A stretch of 64,000 nucleotides of DNA from Chaetoderma sp. LZ-2023a (lineage: Eukaryota; Mollusca; Caudofoveata; Chaetodermatida; Chaetodermatidae). Every line of letters starts with the position of its first letter. Within the stretch, counting starts at the first letter, position 1. Location: assembly GCA_034401795.1 (NCBI GenBank), contig JAVVLW010001635.1:1-64000 (forward strand), given 5' to 3'. The translations under genes and the position numbers were made by a program. Below are positions 44,325-55,539 of the stretch, piece after piece. The notes beneath the pieces were generated by a model, which saw nothing but the letters and a program-made list of their open reading frames with translations, searched no databases and had not been told where the DNA came from.

Positions 44325-44580
44325 TTGTGAAATAATCAGTGAATTTTCAAAGAAGGGCTAGTTGATAATCAGTGACGCGGAATTGAACCCACAACTGGCA
44401 GAAGCTCCACGCATCATCGCCCACAAGCGCTTTCCATACCGTAATGCCAGGAATACTTGTATAACTTGATAATCAGTGAACGTGTAATGAAGGGCTAGTT
44501 GATAATTAGTGAATGTGCAGTGATGGGCTCATAGATAATCAGTGAATGTGCAATGAAGGATTAGTTGATAATCAGTCATC
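44325..44580 (+). repeat. Short tandem array around a tRNA-like insertion
   Basis: About four units of ~45 bp (GGGCTAGTTGATAATCAGTGA, GTGCAATGAA), starting near 44336, 44474, 44521 and 44560. Between the first and second unit lies an ~80 bp segment with tRNA-like features. Confidence 0.65.
44388..44460 (-). tRNA. tRNA-like sequence or SINE head
   Basis: On the minus strand GGGTTCAATTCCGCGTCAC resembles a B box and T-arm, preceded by an anticodon-arm-like stretch. No clean acceptor stem or D arm was found, so this is more likely a tRNA-derived relic than a working gene. Confidence 0.3.
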
Positions 44581-44621
44581 CTAGCAGAATGGACTGGCTC
44601 ATCACTCATCCAGGTCAACTC

Positions 44622-45014
44622 TTTAACCCTTGAATTTGTTCAAGAAAATGTCAATTTGCAGACCAAGAGAAGACTATTTTTGAAGGCTTAGGACTGGAAT
44701 GAATGGATTGGTTATCGAGCCAATCATTCCAGTGGTAAATTTTCAAAAATAGTCTTCTCTTGGTCTGCAAATTGACATTTCTCAAGACCACTGCAGAAGC
44801 TGTTTTTTGGCTGATATGAGTGATAAAGGGTTACGGGTCAGATTTGGATGAGAGGCCTATTTTTAAGAATTGATCACTAGAATGATGGCCTAGAATATCG
44901 AGCCAGTCCTTCCAGTGGCAAAATTTCAAAACTGGTCTCTTAACCTGCAACGTGACAGTGGCTAAGACCACTGCAAAGGTTAGTTTTGGCCGGCTTAACC
45001 ATTAAAGGGCTAAT
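44622..45014. repeat. Two adjacent MITE-2 copies
   Basis: 44622-44832 is near full length (TTTAACCCTTGAATTTGTTC; ATTGGTTATCGAGCCAATCA; GATAAAGGGTTA). 44833-45014 is a second, more diverged copy ending ACCATTAAAGGGCTAA. Confidence 0.75.
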
Positions 45015-45100
45015 TTCATTGCCTGATTAAGTCTGAATCTAACGTTGTTTCATCCGATTTACTGTGGCCGTTCTCACAACATATCTTGTTTTTCTGAGAC

Positions 45101-45144
<44 letters not shown>
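45101..45144. repeat. TAA microsatellite
   Basis: 44 bp of uninterrupted TAA units. Confidence 0.92.
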
Positions 45145-45352
45145 CTAAAATCTTGTTTGTTTAAAACTTAATTTTTATCCAGTGTATAGTGGCTTATGAT
45201 TGATTATGAGCAATATTTCAATTTACGATAGATAAGCATGGCTATGTGGGCTGTCGATTGTGGATCACTGATTTTTGGCACAAACATTTATTATAACCCT
45301 ATTATAGTTATTTAATATAATATATTAATCAGCACTTTAAGGAAGTTATTTT

Positions 45353-47215
45353 ATTAGCTCACCTGGCCTGAAAGGCCAAGTGAGCTTATGCCGTGGCGAC
45401 CGTCCGTCGTGTGTCTGTCCGTCATCCGTCAACTTTTCCTTTAAACGACTTCTCAAGAACCACTGGGCCGATTTCAATTATGCTTGGCAGGAAGCATCCT
45501 TATGGCATAGGGATCCAAGTTTGTTCAAATGGAGCCAATCAGCCAATTTGGCCAGCGGCCATCTGGGATTTCGGCTGATTTTAGGAAATGTCTAAAAAAT
45601 CTTCTCCGAAACCACTTTAGGAATCGATTCAAAAATCATGAAACATCATCTAGGTAAAGAGGTAAGCCAAGTTTGTTCAAGAAGACTTGATTGTCCAAAT
45701 GGTTCGGTGGCTATCTTGGATGATCTAGTTTTCCCCAAAAACCACTTCTCCAGGATCAGGCCAAAATTTGGGAGATATGATTAGGGACTAAGGGCCATTA
45801 AAGTTTGTTCAAGCGAAGTTAATCCATCAAAAAACATGGCCACCATGGGCCAATCAAAATGTAGCGTGTTTGACAGCCATATTGGATTATTTTATTTGAT
45901 GGGTTTTGAGGCCGAAATTCGTTCTATATATGGTTTTGGGTATTCTACGCTCAAATTTGCCATTTTCGAAACTGTCGAATAAACGGTTTAACGGCCATCT
46001 TGTATTATTTTCCCACCAAAGGCGCCCATACTAAAGCAATGGGAAATGTCTTCTGGAGAACTACTAGGCTGATTTCAATTATATTTAGCAGGAAGCATCC
46101 TTTGGGCATAGGGATCCAAGTTTGTTCAAATGAAGCCGATCGGTTAATTTGGCTGGCGACCATCTTTGATTTTGCCCAATTTTAGGAAATGTCTTTAAAA
46201 ATCTTCTCCGAAATCGCTTGGGGAATCGATTCAAAACTTATGAAACCTCATCTAGGGAAAGACATAAGCCAAGTTTTCTCAAGACGACTTGATTGACAGA
46301 ATGGTTCGGCGGCCATCTTAGATGACCTAGTTTTCCTGAAAATGACTTCTTTAGAACCGCTGAAGGGATCAGGCCGAAATTTGGGAGATATGATCAGGGA
46401 CTAAGGGCCATTAAAGTTGTTCAAGGGAAGTTGCTCCATCAAAAAGCATGGCTGCCGTAGGCCAATCAAAATGTAGCCTGTTTGGCGGCCATATTGGATT
46501 TTTTATTTGCTGAATTTTGAGGCCAAAATTGGTTCTGTATATGTTTTTGGGTATTCTGAGCTCAAATTTGCAATTTTTGAAATTGTCGGATAAACAGTTT
46601 GACGGCTATCTTGGATAATTTTCTCGTCAAAAGCTCCCATGCTAAACCAATGGGAAATTTAAAATGTCTTTTCGAGAACTACTAGGTCGATTTCAATTAT
46701 GTTTGGCAGGAAACATCCTTAGGGCATAGGGATCCAAGTTTGTTCAAATGAACCCGATTGGCCAATTTGCCCGGCGGCCATTTTGGATTTCAACAGGTCT
46801 TCGGAAATGTCTTTAAAAATCTTCTCCGAAACCGCTTGGGGAATCTTCATCTAGGCCAAGAGGTAAGCCAAGTTTGTTCAAGAGGACTAGATTGACCAAA
46901 TGGTTCGGCGACCATCTTGGATGACCTAGTTTTCCCGAAAACGACTCCTCCAGAACCGCTGAATGGATCAGGCCGAAATTTGGATGGTATGATTAAGGAC
47001 TAAGGGCCATTAAAATTTGTTCAAGGGAAGTTGATCCATCAAAAAAATCCTGGGCGCCATGGGCCAATCAAAATGTAGAATGTTTAGCGGCCATATTGCA
47101 CTTGCAAAAATGTCCACAAACTCATTTAAACGACTACTAAACCACCCACCAACAATTTTGACAAAAATTTATGTTGCTCCAGGTGAGCGATGCAGGCCCC
47201 CCTTGGGCCTCTTGT
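45353..47215 (+). mobile_element. Long F4 element with three module rounds
   Basis: Head AGCTCACCTGGCCTGAAAGG...CCAAGTGAGCT, GACCGTCCGTCGTGTG, three rounds of the CTGGGCCGATTTCAATTATG to AAACGGTTTAACGG series, and end CCAGGTGAGCGATGCAGGCC, CTTGGGCCTCTTG. TATTTTAT occurs on both sides, a possible 8-bp duplication in AT-rich DNA. Confidence 0.8.
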
Positions 47216-47344
47216 ATTTTATATAGTGCAATTGTAATGTGTCTATTTAAATCATTTGAAAAAATTTATTTTTTATTAATTAATGTATTCTAGAGCTATT
47301 TTGTTTGTATATAGTTGCTATTTAACAGATTATGGAATTTTAAT

Positions 47345-47600
47345 TCACCTTTCCAGCGTATCCATCTATTAATCTGTCATATGGCGTCATAATCAGCTAA
47401 GCGGCGTGTAGGATGACATCATTATCATTACGTCATAAATGATTCTATATGGCCCGTCTTTAGCGCTTAATAGTTCGACATGTACGAATTATATGTTTTT
47501 TCTATTTAAGAAACATGCTGTTGAATATTTTGAAACTAATTTGACCGCGCTGTTGTTGCCATATTTTTCACTGATAACAGGTGGTCTGTTAAAACAGGTA
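47345..47600 (+). repeat. MITE-1, left half
   Basis: CACCTTTCCAGCGTATCCATC, ATGGCGTCATAATCAGC, GCGTGTAGGATGACATCATT, GTACGAATTATATG, CTGTTGAATATTTTGAAACT. 47600-48296 holds nothing recognised. Confidence 0.7.
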
Positions 47601-48296
47601 CACAGGATGCAGTTCCCCATGTCCGACGGTAGACAATTATTTTCTGTGAGATGACATTTTTTACGATCTTGCATCATAGTAATAGTATTGAATGAATGTC
47701 CTAATAGTGACATCCCATCATAATAGTAATATGTGATGCTACGTCTTAATAAAAAGCGATGGCTGGCATCATAAAATGGTTCTGCCATTTGCATTTACAT
47801 GTGGTTCTATGTGAAAGTGAAGATGGAGAGTATATAGCATGAATCATGTGAAATGTAACACGCACTAGGTTCCACTCATAATCCAATTGTCTGCTCCAAT
47901 TGTCAGCTAAATTTAACCTAACATGTGACATAGGGTCGTAACCTGTATTGTTGAAAATATTCATTTAATGTAAGGTAATATGTATTAAAGCTACCTACTG
48001 GAGTGGAAAGCTTGTTAGTATTATTTCAGGTATACTACTGTGCATTTATATTCATCTTCCATGCAATTTCATCATAAGAACTTTGTCATTTCAGGTTAGG
48101 TTTAGATATTGTTGTAGAATCAGAACCATCTCTTTTGAGTGGCCATTTAATTTAACGCGGGTCGTATTGCACCATATAATTACATGCACTGTATATGCGC
48201 ATGCTGCATCATTTAAACCTTTAATAATAATAGTAATAGTTAACTTCCTTTAAATAATGGCTAGAATTATTTGAACCATGCAAACTTCATGGTTGC

Positions 48297-49000
48297 ATTT
48301 TTATCCCCACATTAAAAAAAACCATCGGGGATATTGTAAATGCCTCCGTCTGTCCATCCGTCCGTCTCCTAAACCATTGGATGGAATTAAATCAAATTTG
48401 GTATGTGTGTTACACATATGATTCCGCTTTGCATGACAATATTTAGATTTGACTCCAGGAGGCTGTGTCAGGGGTCAAAAGGTCAAATCACTTGCAACAC
48501 AACTCCTCTGAAATATGAGTTACCCATAAGATTTCGGAGTGCAAGAGGCCATTTAGATTTGGCTCCGGCCCCAGGGTTGGGATCCGGCCCCAGGGGCAGG
48601 AGAGAGGGGTGAAAGGGTAAAATTTTAATTTGCGGAAACACTTTGTAATGCATCTCCGAAACCATTGGACGGAATTCAACCCAATTTGGTATGTCAGTTA
48701 CCCATATCAATGTGGAGTGGATGAGCACATTTACATTCGGCCCGGCCTCAGGGGTGGGGGATGGGGTCAAAAGGTCATGAAATTGATTGTAATGCAACAC
48801 CTCTGACACTATTGGATTGGATGAAATTCAACCAAATTTTATATGTGAGTTACCCATATGACTGCGGAGTGCAAAAGGACGTTTACATTTGCCTCTCTTC
48901 CCCCCTCCCGGGTGGTTTGGGGTGTGTGTCAAAAGTTCAAAGCGGTGAACGTGGTGATTTGCGATGATGCATCAGCGACCGATCAATCTGGTTGGTACTG
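48297..49000 (+). mobile_element. F7 hairpin-headed modular element
   Basis: Head ATCCCCACATTAAAAAAAAC...CATCGGGGAT, then GCCTCCGTCTGTCCATCCGT and modules AACCATTGGATGGAATTAAA, GGTATGTGTGTTACACATAT, GAGTGCAAGAGG, GGTCAAAAGGTCAAAT (about four rounds). Confidence 0.75.
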
Positions 49001-49247
49001 TTATTCCCGTTTAGCATGTTCAATTATGTTTTTCGATCCACAAGACGGCATTCAGAGATGTGGTTGAAAAAAGCCATGAAAGAATCATCTTTTACCAACC
49101 CCCCCTTCCCCCCTCACCCCCCAAAGATTTTCTGTTTTAGCTGACTGGCATTATTCGATCACATAGTGGTACCACTAAAGCTCATGTTTGACTACACTAG
49201 TCCAATATAATTTATAAATAATATCCCCTGACGTACCATAATAATTA

Positions 49248-49460
49248 ACCCTTTGACACTCAAACCAACCAAAAATGGCTTCTTGCAGTGGTAGTGAGTT
49301 TTTGCAGACCAATAGAAGACTATTTAAAAAAATTTAAATCTGAAATGACTAGATCAATAAGCCAGTCATTCCCATGGTCAATTTGTTAAAGTAGTCTTCT
49401 TATTCTGCAAATGGGCATTTACTTTTAGAAAATTTAAAATGGTGAACAAATTTAAAGGTT
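49248..49460. mobile_element. MITE-2, TTAA-flanked
   Basis: TTAA, CCCTTTGACACTCAAACC; GATCAATAAGCCAGTCATTC; AATTTAAAGG, TTAA. Central stem is weaker than in other copies. 49461-49809 holds nothing recognised. Confidence 0.7.
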
Positions 49461-49814
49461 AATGGCTTAAATAATTTTCTATGTTTTGTAAATGTCAGTG
49501 GATTGCTAACGGTATAGTTCTCATCTGTCAATTTTTACCATATTACTGTTAACGTGTATATATTTGAGGGTGTATCAGGTATTGTCAGTACTGTACAGAT
49601 TACAAGAAATCATGCGGCCTTATGTAAATTCAATTATAATATTATTATAGATCATATTGTAATTACAATTACTGGTATGTATATAGTTGATGTAATACAT
49701 TGTTTTGGTGTAGAGTTTAATGGATGGTAATGATGGGTTTGTGGGTAACTAATCTGTATATAGCTTACATTTATCTTGAGTTTTAACACACTTCTGCTTT
49801 CACTTACTACTATC

Positions 49815-51752
49815 AGGCCATTCCATGTCAAATCAACACACTATGATGTACTTTTTTCCTTGACCATCTCTGATTTTTCTCAAATTTCACACACTTGTGA
49901 GTACTTGGAGAAATAGAGCTGCACAAAATTTTATGACTCTATTTTGTCCAGTGTCTGAGATATGGGTCAGCAAAGTTTGACCAAAATCATGCTTGACTGC
50001 CAGAATTTGGATGATATTAAATACTAAATCGTCCACAACTTCCTTATTTATTATCATACAGAGCTGATCAATGGCTTGTTTTAAAGGTATTTGGAAACCA
50101 TATCCGATGGTATCATTCATTTCTTTCTATTAGATAATACAAAAATGTTGATTTTATCTGACCTTGGGTGACCTTTAACCTTACCTACACCCGGAGTACC
50201 TCGTCGCACCAAGGAAATCTTGATGTCATTTGATAGTCATCTATCCTTTAGGTATGTTAAAAAAATTATAGTGGGCAATGCAGGGTTTTTGGAGATATAG
50301 TGTGTTTAGTCAATGACGTATACAACTTCATCGCTGTAGATGTACATTTTTTATCCTGTCTCATCTAAGACATTAATATATATACATGTATCTGATAGAT
50401 TTGGAAACTAGTCTTCTAACATGTCTAATGGAGACATATGTATCAGTTTTAGTTGTGTGTACAAGTCAGAATAGCAGGTGGGTCATAAGATATTGATATT
50501 TTTAATGATATATGGTATCATGATTTCTACAAAGGTAAGCAATCAATCATTCACACATGAATATATCTATTACTCAGAGTACAATGCATACCTTAATCTT
50601 CACCGTTTCTTATCATTTAATAACTTGGACGCAGCATTACTTTCATTATCGTTGAGTCGGTAGCTCCTCCCGGTAGCTGTTGTAGGATTTACCGTTGTCA
50701 GAACAGCATTGCGAGGCACTAGAAGTTCATCATCCTTTCTTGGATAGGAAAATGCACCAGGATCTTTGGTCTCAATGAAGCGAATTTAGAAAATCCAATC
50801 TTTAGCTTTGGGTGGTCACCATATGTAGGCTTCCCTGAGATTGCACAGAATAAGTTTCTTTTGCACACTCACTTTCTGACCATCAGTTCTAATTGATACA
50901 CAGCCTTCCCCCCCCCCGGCCGGGATTTGATGACTTATATCATCACTTTCAGAAAATTCTTTAACCACATTGACAGTTTCATGGGAAGTGTCTTCCTGTC
51001 TTTGGGTTTGGAATTGAAAGAATTTCCTTCTCAGTCACTAATTTCTTAGCAGCTCTCGCCATATAATTTGTGGGACAAAATTCTTGCTCAATCTGCCGAA
51101 TACTCCAGCTCTGTGGCAATATGGTTAATATTTGGACTTGCACACTTTTATTTTCTGTTGTCTGAAATTTTTCTTTGAGCATTTGAATCATCTCTTCAAA
51201 ATGTGTTATTCTGGGGTTACCAATTCATCATCCTTTGAAGTGCAGACATCCATTTTCAGTTTTTGGCCAATATTTATGGGTGGGAGAAATAATTCTACTG
51301 ACCTCTGTATATGTCATTGACTAAACAGACTATATCTCCAAAACCCATTCACTGCCCACTAGTTTATTTACCATACATAAGGTACTCCGTGGGTAGCTAA
51401 GGTCAAAGGTTACCCAAGGTCAAATAAAATCAATATTGTATTATCTGATAGAAAGAAAGGAATGATACCATTGGATAGGGTTTCCAAATACCTTTAAAAC
51501 AAGCCATTGATCAGCTCTGTATGATAATAAATAAGGAAATTATGGATGATTTAGTATTTAATATCATCAAAATTTTGGTGGTCAAGCGTGATTTTGGCCA
51601 AACTTTGCTGACCCATATCTCGGACACTGGTCATTAGAGATCTGACATTTTGTGTAGGTCATTTTCTCAGTTATACCAACAAGTATGCAAAATTTGAGCA
51701 AAGTCAAGAGTGTGTCAGGTTTTTGGTTGTGTTGAATTCATATGGAATGGCC
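49815..51752. mobile_element. DNA transposon with ~450-500 bp TIRs
   Basis: Left AGGCCATTCCATGTCAAATC and right GAATTCATATGGAATGGCC ends begin TIRs that continue inward for about 450-500 bp (shared AGCTGATCAATGGCTTGTTTT, ACCTTTAACCTTACC-type block, GGAGTACCT...). The sequence CTATC on both sides (49810-49814, 51753-51757) looks like a 5-bp target duplication. The ~960 bp interior carries a transposase relic on the minus strand. Confidence 0.85.
50640..51195 (-). pseudogene. Transposase relic of the long-TIR element
   Basis: Minus-strand reading: a 70-residue open part with VQVQILTILPQSWSIRQIEQ and MARAAKKLVTEKEILSIPNP, then after a frameshift ESDDISHQIPAG, a G run (50908-50917), TDGQKVSVQKKLILCNLREA, stops, and RFIETKDPGAFSY. 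The pattern EFxESDxIS...PGxKDxVS...VQKrLxLCNLKE is one I recall from many uncharacterised metazoan proteins, probably transposon-derived. Superfamily not assigned. Several stops and a frameshift show it is dead. Confidence 0.6.
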
Positions 51753-51944
51753 CTATCACGTTACCGTGTCGATACAGTGTTGGTCGAATCAAACAACTGT
51801 AATTTTTAAACTCTAATTCTATTTCGCACACAAGCCTAATTTGATAAGATTTGAAACTTGTAGCGGAAAAGACTGTACTTTTTAGCGTTATAACCCATAC
51901 AATTCCACTGTCTCAGTTTCAAGACAACAATTACACATGAAAGT

Positions 51945-52265
51945 TTTTGGGTATTTTGAAATGAATTTGACTAGAAATTAATTACCACATATTCAACAGA
52001 ATATTCCTTACATTATAAAGAATTTGTTGTTTCGAGTATGTAGGAGTCACACTCAAGTCGGCCAGAAATGGCTTCTGGACTGGTCTTGGTTAGTCTGCAG
52101 AAGAATAGTTAATTTTTCAAAATTTTCAACTCTAATAACTGGCTCATTAACCGAGCCAGTCATTCCAGCCGTAAATTTTTTAAAATGTATTATTCTCTTG
52201 TTCTGCAAATGGACATTTCCTATGAGAAAATTTAAATTATCTTGAGCAAATATGATGCTTGAAAC
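51945..52265. repeat. MITE-1 core remnant and MITE-2 copy
   Basis: 51945-52015 has GGGTATTTTGAAATGAATTT and ATATTCAACAGAATATTCCT. 52040-52265 is MITE-2-like (GAAATGGCTTCTGGACTGGT; CATTAACCGAGCCAGTCATT; TCTGCAAATGGACATTTCC). Confidence 0.65.
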
Positions 52266-52295
52266 CAGATTCGGTCAGCACACTTCTCCATTTAA

Positions 52296-52503
52296 CCCGT
52301 ACCACACTGATGTCAGATTTTTAAATTTTCAAATTAAATTCAAAGATGAACTGGTTACTGGTGTACATTTTTCAACAAATTTGGTGTAAGATGGTGCTGT
52401 CGAAGACAGCAACATCGTCCACCAAAATTGTTTGAAAATGTACACCAGATTCTTTGCTATTGACATGGTAAAAGATAGAATATTGACATCATAGTGGTAA
52501 GGG
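52296..52503. mobile_element. MITE-3
   Basis: Ends CCCGTACCACACTGATGTCA and CATAGTGGTAAGGG. TTAA at the left (52292-52295), TTCA at the right. Central stem GTGCTGTCGAAGACAGCAAC. Confidence 0.8.
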
Positions 52504-52916
52504 TTCAAGGCACCCTGAACTGGCGGAAACGATGGTCCATACTAGTGTTAATTCTAAAAATAACATTGCTAGTAGCTGGTGAAACTTCTTTTCAGGAATA
52601 CTGGTTCCAAAGTAAATACCACCATTTATGCTATAATCATGGAATGTAATTAATTCAACAGTAATCTTATTCAATGACAGGATTCCTCTAATTACATTCA
52701 GCCATTGCTATTCACTGTCTATGACTTGTATATATAATCATGATAACTATATGTAATCCTTGTAATAAATATATTTATGCATGTGATTATATTATCTTAT
52801 TCAAACCTGCTCAACCATAACTTAGGCATTTAACCCCTTTCAGTCAAATTAGTTTCAAAATATTCGCCAGAATATTCCTTACATAAAACTGAATTTGTTT
52901 CTTCGGATATGTAAGG

Positions 52917-53300
52917 GTTAACCGTTTAACACTCGTATCAGTCAAAAAAGGCTTCTGCAGTGGTCTTGAGAAATAATGTCCATTTACAGAACAAGAGAAG
53001 ACTGTTTTGAAAATTTGCCACTGCAATGACTGACTTGAGCCAGTCATTCCAGTGGTAAATTTTCAAAAATAGTCTTGGTCTGCAAATGGTCATTTATGAG
53101 AAAATTTTAATTTTCTTGAACAAAATTCGAGGATTAAAGGATTAACCCTTTAATAGCCTCAACTGACAGCGGCATCATGATTGGTCTCGAGAAATGTCCA
53201 TTTGCAGACCAAGAGAAGGCAATTTTTGAAAGTTTACCACTGAAAAGAGTGGCTCGGTTATTTAGCCAGTCATTACAGTGGCAAATTTTCAAAACATATT
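52917..53300. repeat. Two tandem MITE-2 copies
   Basis: 52917-53145 is near full length (TTTAACACTCGTATCAGTC; ACTTGAGCCAGTCATTCCAG; AAAGGATTAA), followed directly by a truncated copy to ~53300. 52510-52840 holds nothing recognised, and 53300-53805 holds only a short GTAGG repeat (53500-53524). Confidence 0.7.
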
Positions 53301-53809
53301 CTTCTATTAGAAAACATACCAATGGACAGACTGGTTCAGTAATCAAGAAGATAGCTATTCATTGGCAACTTTCCTCATACATTTTATGTACCAGCAAAAA
53401 GCACCCATTGCATCAAAAAGATGTACTGTATGTAATACTAAGGCCATCCTTAAAAGATTCTTTGGTTGTTCTGTCCCGACCCTTGTGGTTGGAGTAGGGT
53501 AGGTAGGTAGGGAGGTAGGTAGGTAAATTCTTTTTTTTTACCTGTTGACATATAACATTACAAAATTGAATTTAAAGAAGAAAAGTTGAAGGTTTTTATT
53601 TGAACTTGAAACAGAAACTTTAAAGCAAACAGTTTCTAACGGTTATCTAAGGTTATCGTGACGAAAGGAGTCAATTCAATCTCCTGATGAACTTACATCA
53701 GAAAATAAACATAATTCTTCACAGGAAACTACAAAAAAGATTTTGAGTAGGCAGGTCTTTTTAGGGTCAGTCGGACTCCTTTAGATACTGAACAAAGTTG
53801 TCTCCCTTA

Positions 53810-54748
53810 TTAACTCACCTGGCCAGAATGGCCAAGTGAGCTTATGGCATGGTGACCATCCATGGGTCCGGCGTCCGTCAACTTTTGCTTAAAAACGCTA
53901 CTCATTAACCGCTTGGCGGATTTCAGCGTAATTAAATCATTTAAAAGGCTATTCCTCATTAACTGCTTGAACTCGGCTGGAAGGACGCTAAAGTGCTATG
54001 CTTCAGAGCTTGTATATAGAATTTTGATTGGTCAATTTATTCGGTGGCCATCTTGAATTCTCCGAAGAAATTGCTGAAAGTTGTCTACTCATTAACTACT
54101 TGGTGATTTCAACCCGACTGGCTGGAACGAGCCTAGGGTGGTAGGCTTTAGAAGGTGCACATAGAATTTTGATTGTTCAATTTTTTTTGGTGGCCATTTT
54201 GGATTTTCTGAATATTTGGGGAAATCAGTTAAAATCAGCTACTCCTCATTAACCGCTTGGCTGATTTCTACCAAACTCAGCTGGAAGAACCCTAGGCCCG
54301 TACGCTTCAGAACCTGTACACAGAATTTTGACGGCTTGATTTTGATGGTGGCCATATTGGGTTTTCCAATAAATGGGAATTTATATAAAATGCTACTCCT
54401 CATTAATCGATTGGGCAATTTCAAACAATTGGCTGGAAGGATCCTATTGTTGTAGCCTCTAGAAATTCATTCAGAGTTTCGATAGGTCAATTTTTTTGGC
54501 AGCAATCTCTGATTTTCCTAAAAGTTTTCTGGAACCATTTAAATACGGTACTCCTTATCAATAAGCCAATTTCAACAAAACTTGGTTGGAACGTTCCTAT
54601 GACGGTAGGCTTCAACATATTAAGTCTTGTTGAATTCTTTGTTGGCCATCTTGGATTTTCCGAAAATCACCCATCATGTCTATTTAAATGCAAATGGTTT
54701 AAATGCCAATGGTCCAGGTAAGAGCCACAGGCCCTTGGGCCTCTTGTT
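53810..54748 (+). mobile_element. F4 element with 4b modules
   Basis: Head ACTCACCTGGCCAGAATGGC...CAAGTGAGCT, GGTCCGGCGTCCGTC, five modules (CTCATTAACCGCTTGG, GTGGCCATCTTGAATTC), end CCAGGTAAGAGCCACAGGCC, CTTGGGCCTCTTG. 54750-55000 holds nothing recognised. Confidence 0.75.
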
Positions 54749-55002
54749 GCAGAAGTGGATATCAGTGAATATGCTATTTTGTTTGCAGTATTTGTTTTGA
54801 AAATGCTTTATGATTATTGCAATGAAATCACCCCACCCCCTCTGTCAATGACATACCGCAGGTGCGTGCGTGCGTGTGTGTGAAAAAAATATTGATATCA
54901 CAGCCTTACCACCCAAGTGTTAAATCTGACTTAGATTAATAACTTGTATGTTTGTTGACTATGGCTACCAGATGAGGTCACAAACACAACAACGAAAGAT
55001 GT

Positions 55003-55490
55003 TCATGCTTTAGTAGCTAAATGTTGATACTTTTCTACAGCTTTTGATGGCTGTCATGATTTCCTTTTTAACCAATCAGAAAACCCTAGCATGTACGCTC
55101 GCCATATACTCTCAGTAATAGAAGTACCATCTATATTTTGGCAATGTGCTATAAAAGCAGCCATACAGGTTAACTGTTTAATATTTTGAAAATGATTTGA
55201 CTGGTAGTTGTGACAATTTAATTTCAAAATATTCAACAAGATGATTATTACATAATAAGGAAGGTAATTGCATTAGCAGTTACATGACATCACACACTAA
55301 CGCCTCGGGTGACAAAATGGCCTCGGATGACAAAATGGTGGCGATCACTGTTCAACATTTACGGGATATAAAGCAGATAAATGTGATACAGATAAGGCAA
55401 TGTGAATGATGTGGAATCTATAAAGCATAATCTATCAGTACAATGCAACATTTGAGATGAGATTAGCATCACTTTAAAAGCATCTGGTTT
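55003..55490 (+). repeat. R9 dispersed repeat, copy 2
   Basis: Same order of blocks as 2450-2940, including CCAATCAGAAAA, GCAATGTGCTATAAAAGCAG, the MITE-1 core, ATGACATCACACACTAACGC and ATGGTGGCGATCACTGTTCA. One 18-bp local duplication here (GGCCTCGGATGACAAAATGG). Confidence 0.7.
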
Positions 55491-55539
55491 CCGGAGCATA
55501 AGTTTACACCCTCCCCCAACCACACACACCCCTTCTGTC

